Assembly: GCF_010811875.1 (NCBI RefSeq)
Contig: NZ_VKHP01000077.1
Coordinates: forward strand, 1-34,638
DNA length: 34,638 nt
Reading direction: 5' to 3'
From: Bradyrhizobium uaiense
GTDB lineage: Bacteria; Pseudomonadota; Alphaproteobacteria; Rhizobiales; Xanthobacteraceae
The translations under genes and the position numbers were made by a program. Below the pieces are notes generated by a model that worked only from the letters and a program-made list of their open reading frames with translations, made no database searches and was not told the DNA's origin. How positions within the stretch are numbered: the stretch's first letter is position 1; each line of letters starts with the position of its first letter. Positions 23,851 through 31,540 of the stretch are shown in pieces.

Positions 23851-24876
23851 CTAGCGCGCGGCTTCGAATCCACCGAGCACCGCCGTCAGATTGGCGCCGA
23901 GGATGTCGGAAAGATAGCCGCCTTCCTGCACCAGCACCGTCGGCAGTCCGAACCGGGCCAGCCCCTCGCCGATTCGGCGGAAGCCGTCGGTGGTGACGGC
24001 GAGACCTGCAAGCGGGTCCTTCTCGGAGGCGTCGAGACCGAGCGCGACCACGAGCGCGGTCGGCGCGAACGAACGGATCGCCCTCTCCGCCAGAGCCAGC
24101 GCCTTCATGTAGTCGTCATCACCTGTGCCCTTGGCCAGGGGAATGTTGAGATTGGTACCGAGGCCGGGCCCGGCGCCGCGCTCATGCGCATAGCCCCAGA
24201 CGAACGGGTAGAAGAACGACGGATCGGCATGGATCGAGACGGTGAAGACGTCAGGCCGCTCATAGAAGATGCCCTGCGTGCCGTTGCCGTGGTGCACGTC
24301 GACGTCGAGGATCGCGACGCGCTCGTGCTTCTGGCGCAGATGTTCGGCCGCGATCGCGCTGTTGTTGAGGAAGCAGAAGCCGCCGGCGAGATCGCGATAG
24401 GCGTGGTGGCCGGGCGGACGGCACAGCGCATAGACGGCATCCCCGCCGTCGAGCACCATCTGCGCGGCGGTGGCCGCGACATCGCTCGAGGCGCAGGCGC
24501 CGGCCCAGGTGCCGGGACCGATCGGGGCCGCGGTGTCGACCGTGTGCCAGCCGAGCTTGCCGACGATATGGGTGGGGTATGTCCCGGCGTTGCGCACCGG
24601 ATGCATGTTCGCGATCATCTCCGGTCCGGCGTTGCCGAGCGCCGACCATTCCTCCCACGCTCCCGCGAGAAAGCTGAGATATTCCGGACTGTGGACGCGC
24701 GCCCGCGGACCCTGCCCGAACCTGGTCGGCTCGATCAGCGTATGCTTGCCGGCCTTCAGGCCCGCCAGCAGGCGGTCGGCGCGCTCGGGCTGCTCGGTGG
24801 TGCGCTGGACCACACCGCGGACCAGGAAGAATTGCGGATCATGGCTGCGGTGCCGATCACTGTAGACGGCCTTCAC
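23851..24876 (-). CDS. Acetylpolyamine amidohydrolase (histone deacetylase family)
   Basis: A 341-residue zinc amidohydrolase, the same length as the Mycoplana ramosa acetylpolyamine amidohydrolase. The active site is intact: PPGHHAYRD with the paired histidines 157-158, LDVDVHHGNGTQ with zinc ligands Asp193 and His195, the third ligand Asp282 in GLDASEKDPL, and the transition-state tyrosine in VQEGGYLSD near the C-terminus. The insert FFYPFVWGYAHERG is typical of the dimeric polyamine-specific group rather than acetoin-utilisation proteins. It removes acetyl groups from acetylated polyamines so that they can be reused or degraded. It starts at GTG 24876 with GGAG upstream. It is divergent from a TetR gene that may control it. 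Confidence 0.9.
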   Translation of the reverse strand: MKAVYSDRHRSHDPQFFLVRGVVQRTTEQPERADRLLAGLKAGKHTLIEPTRFGQGPRARVHSPEYLSFLAGAWEEWSALGNAGPEMIANMHPVRNAGTYPTHIVGKLGWHTVDTAAPIGPGTWAGACASSDVAATAAQMVLDGGDAVYALCRPPGHHAYRDLAGGFCFLNNSAIAAEHLRQKHERVAILDVDVHHGNGTQGIFYERPDVFTVSIHADPSFFYPFVWGYAHERGAGPGLGTNLNIPLAKGTGDDDYMKALALAERAIRSFAPTALVVALGLDASEKDPLAGLAVTTDGFRRIGEGLARFGLPTVLVQEGGYLSDILGANLTAVLGGFEAAR

Positions 24877-25053
24877 GGGACACTCCTGTTCAATCAGCGG
24901 CTGGACCGGACGGCACGCGCGCGATGCGGCACCAGGCTTCCGTTTGCGCGTTGTACACTATCAGCGGCAGCGACGATCTGAAACCAATCGCGATTTCATG
25001 CTATGTCCGCATACAACGCAATGATTCAAAGACGCAGGACAAAAATTCCGGCC

Positions 25054-25665
25054 ATGGCGGGCAGCAAGGCGGAGACCGAGGATGCGACGACGGGACGGCG
25101 GGGCCGGCCGCGCTCCGCCGCGACCACCGCCGCGATCCTGCAAAGCGCCTACACGCTGATGGCGACCACCGGCCTCGCCGCCACCACCATCGACGCGATC
25201 GCCAAACATTCCAACGTCTCGAAGATGACGATCTACAAATGGTGGCCGTCGCGCGAGGCCTTGCTGATCGATGCCTTCCTCGACCAGGCCTCGCGCGCGG
25301 TGCCGCTGCCCGAGGCGGGCAATCCGGTGGCCCGCATCCGCCGCCATGTCACGACCTATGTCGAAGCGTTGCAGGGTGAATTCGGGCGGGTGCAACTCGC
25401 GGTGATCTCGGAGTGCATCTCGAAGACCGGCACGGCGGAATTGTTCTACGAGCGTTACCTCGGCCTGCGCCGCAGCAGGATGCTGGAGATCATCACCGCC
25501 GGCCAGAAGGACGGCAGCATTGGCGCACCTAGCGTGCCCGGCGACATCTATGACGCGATCTATGGCAGCCTGTTCTATCGCTACGTCTTCGGCATCAAGC
25601 CGCTGACGCCGGCCTATGCCCGCAATCTCGTCAATCTGGTGCTGCGGCCGCGCGCCGACGCCTGA
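25054..25665 (+). CDS. TetR-family transcriptional regulator
   Basis: A 203-residue protein from ATG 25054 (MAGSKAETEDATTGRRGRPR). ATGs at 25003 and 25021 are in frame and would add a short basic leader; none of the three has a good ribosome site, so the start is uncertain. The helix-turn-helix region is clear at about 16-65: TTAAILQSAYTLMATTGLAATT, then NVSKMTIYKWWPSREALLIDAF. The C-terminal domain has the TetR_C_11-like ending GSLFYRYVFGIKPLTPAYARNLVNLVL. The gene is divergent from the amidohydrolase gene and converges with the desaturase gene, with four bases between stops. A GTACACTA sequence at 24953-24960 in its upstream region recurs at 27722-27729 upstream of the hydrolase-desaturase operon, so it may regulate both. 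Confidence 0.88.
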   Translation: MAGSKAETEDATTGRRGRPRSAATTAAILQSAYTLMATTGLAATTIDAIAKHSNVSKMTIYKWWPSREALLIDAFLDQASRAVPLPEAGNPVARIRRHVTTYVEALQGEFGRVQLAVISECISKTGTAELFYERYLGLRRSRMLEIITAGQKDGSIGAPSVPGDIYDAIYGSLFYRYVFGIKPLTPAYARNLVNLVLRPRADA

Positions 25666-25669
25666 ACCA

Positions 25670-26617
25670 TCACGCGCGCTGCCGCTGACGGCGAAACCAG
25701 GCCCAGGTCTCGCGCGTCACCGCGCGGTAGTTGCTGCCGCGATACACGATGTGGCCATCGACGATGGCGTTCAACTTCGGCAGCGCATGGAACGGCACCG
25801 TCGGATAGGCGTGATGCTCGACGTGATAGGGCATGTTCCAGGCGAACCACTTCATGATCCGGCCGGTCATCGTGGTACGCGTATTCTCGAACGCGCTCCG
25901 CGTCCGCTCGCAACCGGTATGCTCGGCATAGAGATACGGACGCAGGATGAGCTGACCGGCCAGCAGCGGCACGATCCACACCCACAGCAATATCGCACCG
26001 TGCAGCGCGAACGACGCCGCCAGCAGCAGCAGGTAGCCTGTGAGATAGAGTCTCGCTTCCCGCACGATCGCCGCGCGCTTGTGCTCCGGAATCCACGGCA
26101 CGGCCACCTGTCCGGTGAGTGCATGCCGCATCATCAGCCGGATGCGGACCAAGACCTGCAACAGCCCCGAATAGGCGATCGCGAGCTGGGTGTCGGACGC
26201 GGGCTTGGGACCGACGATCAGCTCCGGATCTTTCTCCGGGTCCTGGGTGTAGCGATGATGGTCCCAGTGAAACAGGCAGTAATATTGATAGGGCAATCCG
26301 ATCATGAAGGCGGACAGATTGCCGACGGCAAGGTTGAGCGCAGGACTGCGGAATGCGGTCTTGTGCGCGGTCTCATGCACCACCATGAACAGGAACGCGA
26401 CGAAGTAGCCCTGGATCGCAATCAGCGGCAGCGCCCATACGAGACCATAGCGCGACGAGACCAACCAGATCAGCGTGCCGCCGATCAGGATCATCCCGTA
26501 ATGGCTTGCCGCGCGCACCGCGCCGGCTAGGTTCGACTTGGTCGAGAGGTCGCGCAAGATGAGCGGGCTGAGCGGCTTCAGGCGGGGTCCGGCATCACTG
26601 GTCTCTGCGGTGCTCAT
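25670..26617 (-). CDS. Membrane fatty acid desaturase/hydroxylase family protein
   Basis: A 315-residue integral membrane di-iron enzyme. The three histidine boxes are present: HETAH (81-85), HWDHH (117-121) and HVEHH near 267. About four hydrophobic segments lie between (about 38-80, 95-112, 190-230). The family introduces double bonds or hydroxyls into acyl chains or other lipophilic substrates such as carotenoids and alkanes. The Q-x(5) spacing and short N-terminus do not settle which. It starts at ATG 26617, 14 bases after the stop of the alpha/beta hydrolase gene, so it is the second gene of a two-gene operon. The linked hydrolase suggests that the pair acts on a common lipid or ester substrate, which is inference. 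Confidence 0.9.
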   Translation of the reverse strand: MSTAETSDAGPRLKPLSPLILRDLSTKSNLAGAVRAASHYGMILIGGTLIWLVSSRYGLVWALPLIAIQGYFVAFLFMVVHETAHKTAFRSPALNLAVGNLSAFMIGLPYQYYCLFHWDHHRYTQDPEKDPELIVGPKPASDTQLAIAYSGLLQVLVRIRLMMRHALTGQVAVPWIPEHKRAAIVREARLYLTGYLLLLAASFALHGAILLWVWIVPLLAGQLILRPYLYAEHTGCERTRSAFENTRTTMTGRIMKWFAWNMPYHVEHHAYPTVPFHALPKLNAIVDGHIVYRGSNYRAVTRETWAWFRRQRQRA

Positions 26618-26631
26618 GGCGGTCTCATTTG

Positions 26632-27663
26632 TCAGCGTTGCAGCAGCGCCGAGATTTCGGCGTTGATGAAGGCGCGGTCTTCGGCATTGTTGATCGGATT
26701 GCCGGCGCGGTGGCCGTGGATCGAGGGGATCGCGTGCAGCGCGGCGGATCGCGCGTTGACCAGGCCGCCCAGCTCGTCCTCATTGTCGCGTGGATCGAAA
26801 TAGCGATCGGTACGACCGGGCATCAGCAGCATGTGTGCCTTGATCGCCGCCAGCGCGCGGTCGAAGTCGCCACCGAATTCATCGCAGCGGCTGACGTCGC
26901 CGGCCTGCCAGATTGCAACCTGCGCCAGCAGGTCATTCGCATCACGCCGCGCGAAGGCGCCGTCCCATGATCCCGCGAGATAGTCTTCCAGCGAGTTGAA
27001 GCCGGCCTTGCGCCAGACTTCCTCGCGATAGAATTCATGCGACATCGCCCAGCCGGCATAGACGCGTCCCATCGCGCGCAGGCCCGCCGCAGGCTTGCTG
27101 ACGAAGCGGCCATCCCGGTAGGTCGGGTCCGCAGTCAGCGCAGCCTTCACAGCTTCCAGAAACACATAGTTGTAAGGCGAGCACCTTGCACTGCCGCAGA
27201 CCACCGCTGCGCGCTCGACCACGTCGGGATAACGCGCAGCCCAGTGATAGGCCTGCATGCCGCCCATCGAGCAGCCGTAGATCAGCGCCAGCCTGGTCAC
27301 GCCAAACCTCTCCACCAGCAGCCGACGCTGGATGGCGACGGCGTCATGATAGGTGAAGGCCGGAAACGGCGCGCCGCCGAGCACCTCGGCTGAATTCGAA
27401 GGCGAGGACGACAGCCCGTTGCCGAACAGGTTCGCGATGACGATGAAGTAACGCGCGGGATCGAGCGCCCCGCCCGGCTGCACCAGCCATTCGATGTCAA
27501 CATGCTGCGCGGCGAATGACGTCGGATAGAGGATGACGTTGTCCCTGGCCGCGTTCAGCGTGCCGTAGGTCTGATAGGCAAGCCTGAGCTGCGGAAACAC
27601 AGCGCCGCCCTGCAAGGTGACCGGACCTGCCTCGAACACCTCATAATCGCGTGACGTGGTCAT
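26632..27663 (-). CDS. MetX-like alpha/beta hydrolase
   Basis: A 343-residue protein of the homoserine O-acetyltransferase-like branch of the alpha/beta hydrolase fold. Recognisable elements are RLAYQTYGTLNAARDNVILYPTSF, the nucleophile elbow GCSMGGMQ (Ser132), VVCGSARCSPYNYVFLEA, the acid in LLMPGRTDRYFDP and the histidine in SIHGHRAGNP. Its shorter length than true MetX (about 370-400) and its pairing with a desaturase rather than methionine genes argue against methionine synthesis; an esterase or acyltransferase is more likely. It is the first gene of a two-gene operon, from ATG 27663 with GAGG upstream. A strong dyad at 27710-27726 lies about 47 bases upstream of the start, well placed for repression. 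Confidence 0.85.
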   Translation of the reverse strand: MTTSRDYEVFEAGPVTLQGGAVFPQLRLAYQTYGTLNAARDNVILYPTSFAAQHVDIEWLVQPGGALDPARYFIVIANLFGNGLSSSPSNSAEVLGGAPFPAFTYHDAVAIQRRLLVERFGVTRLALIYGCSMGGMQAYHWAARYPDVVERAAVVCGSARCSPYNYVFLEAVKAALTADPTYRDGRFVSKPAAGLRAMGRVYAGWAMSHEFYREEVWRKAGFNSLEDYLAGSWDGAFARRDANDLLAQVAIWQAGDVSRCDEFGGDFDRALAAIKAHMLLMPGRTDRYFDPRDNEDELGGLVNARSAALHAIPSIHGHRAGNPINNAEDRAFINAEISALLQR

Positions 27664-27709
27664 GCGCTTTCGACCTCGAGCAGCTAGGCGCGACGCAGCA
27701 CCCTCATTA

Positions 27710-27726
27710 ACTGTACGAACAGTACA
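27710..27726. promoter_or_regulatory. Overlapping palindromes, probable TetR-type operator
   Basis: ACTGT (27710-27714), four bases, then ACAGT (27719-27723) is one perfect dyad. TGTAC (27712-27716), five bases, then GTACA (27722-27726) is a second, offset by 2.5 bases. The site is in an AT-rich stretch between the hydrolase-desaturase operon (-) and the glucarate transporter gene (+). It is closer to the former. The last bases continue as GTACACTA, which also occurs at 24953-24960 near the TetR gene. Confidence 0.5.
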
Positions 27727-27790
27727 CTAATTAGCAGACGACGCAAGAGCGGCAAAGGTGGAATGACACCGGGCCGATCCATTCAAAATC

Positions 27791-27806
27791 GGTATGGATC
27801 AATACC
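27791..27806 (+). promoter_or_regulatory. Candidate LysR operator upstream of the glucarate transporter gene
   Basis: GGTAT (27791-27795), six bases, ATACC (27802-27806): a perfect inverted repeat. The same structure, GGCAT, six bases, ATACC, lies at 30450-30465 upstream of kdgD. In both cases nine bases separate it from the -35 box. Confidence 0.6.
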
Positions 27807-27815
27807 CGTTTCGGC

Positions 27816-27844
27816 TTGGACCCATTGTCGTCATCTCTCTAGGA
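27816..27844 (+). promoter_or_regulatory. Predicted promoter of the glucarate transporter gene
   Basis: TTGGAC (27816-27821), 17 bases, CTAGGA (27839-27844). The box pair and spacing are the same as in the kdgD promoter at 30475-30503. It ends 32 bases before the transporter start codon. The -10 box is weak, which fits an activator-dependent promoter. Confidence 0.55.
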
Positions 27845-27876
27845 CAGACCCCGAGGAAATTTCCAAGGAGGCGCGA

Positions 27877-29214
27877 ATGAGCGCAATTGTGTCCGCCACG
27901 GATGCGCGGCGATCCCGCGTCCGGCTGTTGATCGTGACGATGCTGTTTCTCGTCACCACCGTGAACTATGCCGATCGCGCCACGCTCTCGATCGCCGGCG
28001 CGTCCCTTTCCAAGGAACTGCATCTCGACCCGATCGCGATGGGTTACGTATTCTCGGCCTTCGGCTGGTCCTATGTGATCGCCCAGGTGCCGTGCGGCTG
28101 GCTGCTCGACCGTTACGGCTCCAAATGGGTCTACGCGATCAGCATCATCGTCTGGTCGATCTTCACCGCGATGCAGGGCCTGGTCGGGTTCCTCTCCGCG
28201 GGCACGGCCGTGATCCTGCTGTTCGGACTGCGCTTCCTGGTCGGCATCGCCGAGGCGCCGTCATTCCCGGCCAACGCCCGCATCGTCGCCTCCTGGTTCC
28301 CCGGCAATGAGCGCGGCACCGCATCGGCCTTCTTCAATTCCGGGCAGTATTTCGCGACCGTGATCTTCGCGCCGCTGATGGGCTGGATCGCTCATGAGTA
28401 TGGCTGGCGCCACGTGTTCTACGTGATGGGCGGGCTCGGCATCATCATGGGCATCGCCTGGATCAAGACGATCTACGAGCCGCAGGAGCATCCTGGGATC
28501 AACGAGGCCGAGTTCGACTACATCAAGGAGGGCGGCGCGCTGGTCGACATGGACGCGGCCAAGGGCGGCAAGGCGCAGGACAGCGGCCCGCGCTGGGAGC
28601 ACATCCGCCAGCTGCTCGCCAACCGCATGATGCTCGGCATCTATATCGGCCAGTACTGCATCAACACCCTGACCTACTTCTTCCTGACCTGGTTCCCGGT
28701 CTATCTGGTGAAGGAGCGCGGACTGTCGATCCTGCAGGCCGGCTTCGTCGCGACCTTACCGGCGCTGTGCGGCTTCATAGGCGGCGTGCTCGGCGGCGTG
28801 ATCTCGGACTATCTGCTGCGCCGCACCGGCTCGCTGACCATGGCGCGCAAGATCCCGATCGTCGGCGGCATGCTGCTGTCGATGTCGATCATCGCCTGCA
28901 ACTATGTCGACGGCCAGGCGCTGGTGGTCGGCTTCATGGCGCTCGCCTTCTTCGGCAAGGGCATCGGCGCGCTCGGCTGGGCAGTCGTCTCCGACACCTC
29001 GCCGAAGGAAGCCGGCGGCGTCTCCGGCGGCTTGTTCAACACCTTCGGCAATTTGTCCTCGATCACCACGCCGATCATCATCGGCTACATCCTCGCCGCC
29101 ACCGGCTCGTTCAACGGCGCGCTGGTGTTCGTCGGCGCCAACGCGCTGGTCGCGGCGATCGCCTACCTCTTCATCGTCGGCGAGATCAAGCGGGTGCAGC
29201 TGAAGGCGGCCTGA
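27877..29214 (+). CDS. gudP: GudP-like MFS sugar-diacid (glucarate) symporter
   Basis: A 445-residue transporter with about 12 hydrophobic segments, of the anion:cation symporter branch of the major facilitator superfamily, which carries glucarate and galactarate with protons. The start is ATG 27877, fixed by a perfect AAGGAGG ribosome site six bases upstream. Motifs: MLFLVTTVNYADRATLSIAG in helix 1, GWLLDRYGSKWVY in the loop after helix 2, RFLVGIAEAPSFPANARIV, and WFPGNERGTASAFFNSGQY with the conserved arginine. These are the family hallmarks. It is followed by the LysR gene and the full set of glucarate-degrading enzymes, which supports the substrate call. It has its own promoter and operator upstream. 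Confidence 0.88.
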   Translation: MSAIVSATDARRSRVRLLIVTMLFLVTTVNYADRATLSIAGASLSKELHLDPIAMGYVFSAFGWSYVIAQVPCGWLLDRYGSKWVYAISIIVWSIFTAMQGLVGFLSAGTAVILLFGLRFLVGIAEAPSFPANARIVASWFPGNERGTASAFFNSGQYFATVIFAPLMGWIAHEYGWRHVFYVMGGLGIIMGIAWIKTIYEPQEHPGINEAEFDYIKEGGALVDMDAAKGGKAQDSGPRWEHIRQLLANRMMLGIYIGQYCINTLTYFFLTWFPVYLVKERGLSILQAGFVATLPALCGFIGGVLGGVISDYLLRRTGSLTMARKIPIVGGMLLSMSIIACNYVDGQALVVGFMALAFFGKGIGALGWAVVSDTSPKEAGGVSGGLFNTFGNLSSITTPIIIGYILAATGSFNGALVFVGANALVAAIAYLFIVGEIKRVQLKAA

Positions 29215-29222
29215 ACGCGCTT

Positions 29223-29411
29223 CACCTCTCCCCGCCCTTCCGCGGGGAGAGGTCGAAATTCGCACAGCGAATTTCGGGTGAGGGGCGAAGCAACACGTCT
29301 CCGCAGAGACAGTCCTTCCGACTCGTTCGGATCGCGCGTGCACATCGAGGCGGCCGTTGCGCAGAGAGAGCCCCTCACCCCAACCCTCTCCCCGTAAGAA
29401 CGGGGAGAGGG
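29223..29411. repeat. Nested palindromic intergenic repeat, family A copy 2
   Basis: The left arm begins CACCTCTCCCC at 29223 and ends near GGGTGAGGGG at 29286; the right arm runs from CCCCTCACCCC at 29371 to 29411. Each arm has an internal CTCCCCG/CGGGGAG hairpin, as in the copies at 7316 and 34405. It fills most of the space between the transporter gene and the LysR gene and may reduce read-through between them. Confidence 0.7.
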
Positions 29412-29481
29412 AGCAGAAAACCAAACGGCGGCTACGGCCGCCGTCTTTGTCTTCTTGTTTGTCTTCTTGGCCAGTGGGAGG

Positions 29482-29537
29482 CATCGATGCTAGAACGGAC
29501 AAATCCTAAAGCGATCCATTCCAGGCTAGCATCGATG
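29482..29537 (+). promoter_or_regulatory. 12-bp inverted repeat spanning both candidate LysR start codons
   Basis: CATCGATGCTAG (29482-29493) and CTAGCATCGATG (29526-29537) are perfect inverted copies separated by 32 bases. The first arm contains the ATG at 29487, just after a GGGAGG ribosome site (29475-29480). The second contains the in-frame ATG at 29535. In mRNA the arms could pair and hide both starts. In DNA, each arm contains the palindrome CATCGATG and could bind an autoregulator. Confidence 0.55.
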
Positions 29538-30440
29538 TTCGACCTGAACCAGCTCCGCTGTTTCGTCACGGTGGCCGAGGAATTGCACTTCGGCCGCGCC
29601 GCGACGCGGCTCAACATGACGCAGCCGCCGCTGAGCCGGCAGATCCAGGTGCTCGAGCACATCATCGATGCACCGCTGCTGGAACGCACCAGCCGCTCGG
29701 TGCGGCTGACCCCGGCCGGACGCAGCTTCTTGCCCGAAGCTCGACGCATCCTCAAGCTCGCGGAATCCGCGTCTCAAGTCGCGCGCCGCATCGCGCTCGG
29801 CAAGACCGGCTCGCTCAAGATCGGCTTCACGGCGGCGGCCGCCTACGGCTTCCTGCCCGCCCTGATCGCAGCCGCCCGCTCCCGCTTGCCCGAAGTGGAT
29901 TTCTCGCTCAAGGAGATGGTCTCCGGCGAACAGTTCGAGGCGCTCACCACAGGCCAGATCGATGTCGGCCTGCTGCGCCCGCCGATCGCGCGGCCGGAAT
30001 TCGCCAGCCGGCGCGTCGTGGCCGAGCCGCTGCTCGCCGCGATCCCGAAGAAACATCCGCTCGCCACCGCCGAGACCGTCAGCATCAAGGATTTCGACGA
30101 CCAGCCCTTCGTGATGTATTCGCCCTATGAGGCACGCTACTTCCACGATCTCTTGGTGTCGCTGTTCACCCGCGCCGACGTGCTGCCGCACTATGTGCAG
30201 CATCTGAGCCAGATCCATTCGATCCTCGCGATGGTGCGTGCCGGGCTCGGCGTCGCGATCGTGCCGGAGGCGGCCGCAAGCCTGAAGATCGCGGACGTCC
30301 GGCTGAAGCCGCTGAAGCTGCGCACGCCGGTGCCGGTCGAGCTGTTCATGGTGTGGCGGCGCGATCACGAGAACCAGCTGCTGCCGTCACTGATCGAGAT
30401 CGCAACCGAAATCGCCGCCCCGCATCTGCGCGGCGATTGA
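29487..30440 (+). CDS. LysR-family regulator, probably of glucarate catabolism
   Basis: A 317-residue protein from ATG 29487, preferred for its GGGAGG site five bases upstream. ATG 29535 would give 301 residues starting MFDLNQLRCFV, closer to the usual LysR N-terminus but with a poor ribosome site. The winged helix-turn-helix (LRCFVTVAEELHFGRAATRLNMTQPPLSRQIQVLE) and the effector domain (about 105-310, starting KIGFTAAAAYGFLPALI) are complete. It lies between the transporter and kdgD on the same strand. The GGYAT-type dyads upstream of both neighbours at fixed distance from their promoters make it the obvious candidate regulator, with glucarate or an intermediate as inducer; this is inferred from position and motif. 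The frame is open far upstream but that part shadows the transporter gene. Confidence 0.9.
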   Translation: MLERTNPKAIHSRLASMFDLNQLRCFVTVAEELHFGRAATRLNMTQPPLSRQIQVLEHIIDAPLLERTSRSVRLTPAGRSFLPEARRILKLAESASQVARRIALGKTGSLKIGFTAAAAYGFLPALIAAARSRLPEVDFSLKEMVSGEQFEALTTGQIDVGLLRPPIARPEFASRRVVAEPLLAAIPKKHPLATAETVSIKDFDDQPFVMYSPYEARYFHDLLVSLFTRADVLPHYVQHLSQIHSILAMVRAGLGVAIVPEAAASLKIADVRLKPLKLRTPVPVELFMVWRRDHENQLLPSLIEIATEIAAPHLRGD

Positions 30441-30449
30441 TGCAGAGTT

Positions 30450-30465
30450 GGCATCGCTCGATACC
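30450..30465 (+). promoter_or_regulatory. Candidate LysR operator upstream of kdgD
   Basis: GGCAT (30450-30454), six bases, ATACC (30461-30465), the counterpart of the dyad at 27791-27806, with one changed base in the left half-site. It starts nine bases after the LysR stop codon. Confidence 0.55.
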
Positions 30466-30474
30466 GCGTTTGGC

Positions 30475-30503
30475 TTGGACGCGCATCGAACCATTTCCTA
30501 GAA
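30475..30503 (+). promoter_or_regulatory. Predicted promoter of the kdgD-gudD-dehydrogenase operon
   Basis: TTGGAC (30475-30480), 17 bases, CTAGAA (30498-30503). The sequence GGCTTGGAC around the -35 box is identical to that at the transporter promoter. It lies 64 bases upstream of the kdgD start. Confidence 0.55.
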
Positions 30504-30567
30504 ACTCCGCCATGGACGCGCGCTGCTCGCGCATCCCTTATCCCAGAAACATTCAAGGAGTGGCGCC

Positions 30568-31509
30568 ATGAGCAAGATGACCCCTCAGGAGATGGCCGCG
30601 AGAATCGGCGGCGGCCTCCTGTCTTTCCCCGTGACCCCGTTCAAGGCGGATTACTCGTTCGACGAGGCGACCTATCGCGCCAACATGGACTGGCTGTGCG
30701 GCTACGACGTCGCCGGCCTGTTCGCCGCCGGCGGCACCGGCGAGTTCTTCTCGCTGACCCCGGCTGAAGTTCCCCACGTCGTGAAGATCGCCGTCGACGA
30801 GACCAAGGGCCGCGTTCCCGTGCTCGCGGGCACCGGCTATGGCACCGCCATCGCGCGCGAGATCGCAATCGGTGCCGAGAAGGCCGGCGCCGACGGCCTG
30901 CTGCTGCTGCCGCCCTATCTCACGCATGCCGAGCAGGACGGCCTCGCCGCCCATGTCGAGGCGGTGTGTTCGTCGGTCAAGATCGGCGTCATCGTCTACA
31001 ACCGCGACAATGCGATCCTGCAGCCGGATACGCTGGCGCGGCTGTGCGAGCGCTGCCCGAACCTGGTCGGCTACAAGGACGGCATCGGCGATATCGAGCT
31101 GATGACCCGCGTCTACACCAGGCTCGGCGACCGCCTGACCTATATCGGCGGCCTGCCGACCGCGGAAACCTTCGCCCTGCCCTATCTCGACATGGGCGTC
31201 ACGACCTATTCGTCGGCGGTGTTCAATTTCGTGCCGGAATTCGCCACAAAATTCTACGCCGCGGTGCGCCGGCGTGATCATCAGACCATCCATGCAGGAC
31301 TGAAGGATTTCATCCTGCCGCTGATCGCGATACGCAACCGCAAGAAGGGCTACGCAGTGTCAATCATCAAGGCCGGCATGAAGGTGATCGGCCGCGATTC
31401 CGGCCCGGTGCGCCCGCCGCTCACCGATCTCACCGCACCGGAGATCGCCGAGCTGGCGGCCCTGGTGGCGAAGCTGCCGCAGGCCGCGACCCAACAGGCG
31501 GCGGAATAA
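30568..31509 (+). CDS. kdgD: 5-dehydro-4-deoxyglucarate dehydratase
   Basis: A 313-residue enzyme of the dihydrodipicolinate synthase/N-acetylneuraminate lyase family. It dehydrates and decarboxylates 5-dehydro-4-deoxy-D-glucarate to 2-oxoglutarate semialdehyde (2,5-dioxopentanoate), EC 4.2.1.41. The carboxylate-binding GTGE is at 56-59 in FAAGGTGEFFSLTP, the catalytic tyrosine is Tyr144 in VIVYNRDNA, and the Schiff-base lysine is Lys170 in LVGYKDGIGD. The RDNA after the tyrosine is typical of KdgD rather than of aldolases such as KdgA. It starts at ATG 30568 with an AAGGAG ribosome site. It is the first gene of an enzyme operon: 31 bases to gudD, then the dehydrogenase. Confidence 0.94.
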   Translation: MSKMTPQEMAARIGGGLLSFPVTPFKADYSFDEATYRANMDWLCGYDVAGLFAAGGTGEFFSLTPAEVPHVVKIAVDETKGRVPVLAGTGYGTAIAREIAIGAEKAGADGLLLLPPYLTHAEQDGLAAHVEAVCSSVKIGVIVYNRDNAILQPDTLARLCERCPNLVGYKDGIGDIELMTRVYTRLGDRLTYIGGLPTAETFALPYLDMGVTTYSSAVFNFVPEFATKFYAAVRRRDHQTIHAGLKDFILPLIAIRNRKKGYAVSIIKAGMKVIGRDSGPVRPPLTDLTAPEIAELAALVAKLPQAATQQAAE

Positions 31510-31540
31510 GCCAAACGGCAAAGAACGAAGGGAGGAGCAG

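Noticed and set aside
26632..27663. Annotation as homoserine O-acetyltransferase (MetX)
   Set aside because: Shorter than true MetX and linked to a desaturase, not to methionine genes; only the fold and motif resemblance are supported.
28767..29486. Possible long N-terminal extension of the LysR protein
   Set aside because: The frame is open through the transporter gene and the repeat by chance; LysR proteins start just before the helix-turn-helix, and good start sites exist at 29487 and 29535.
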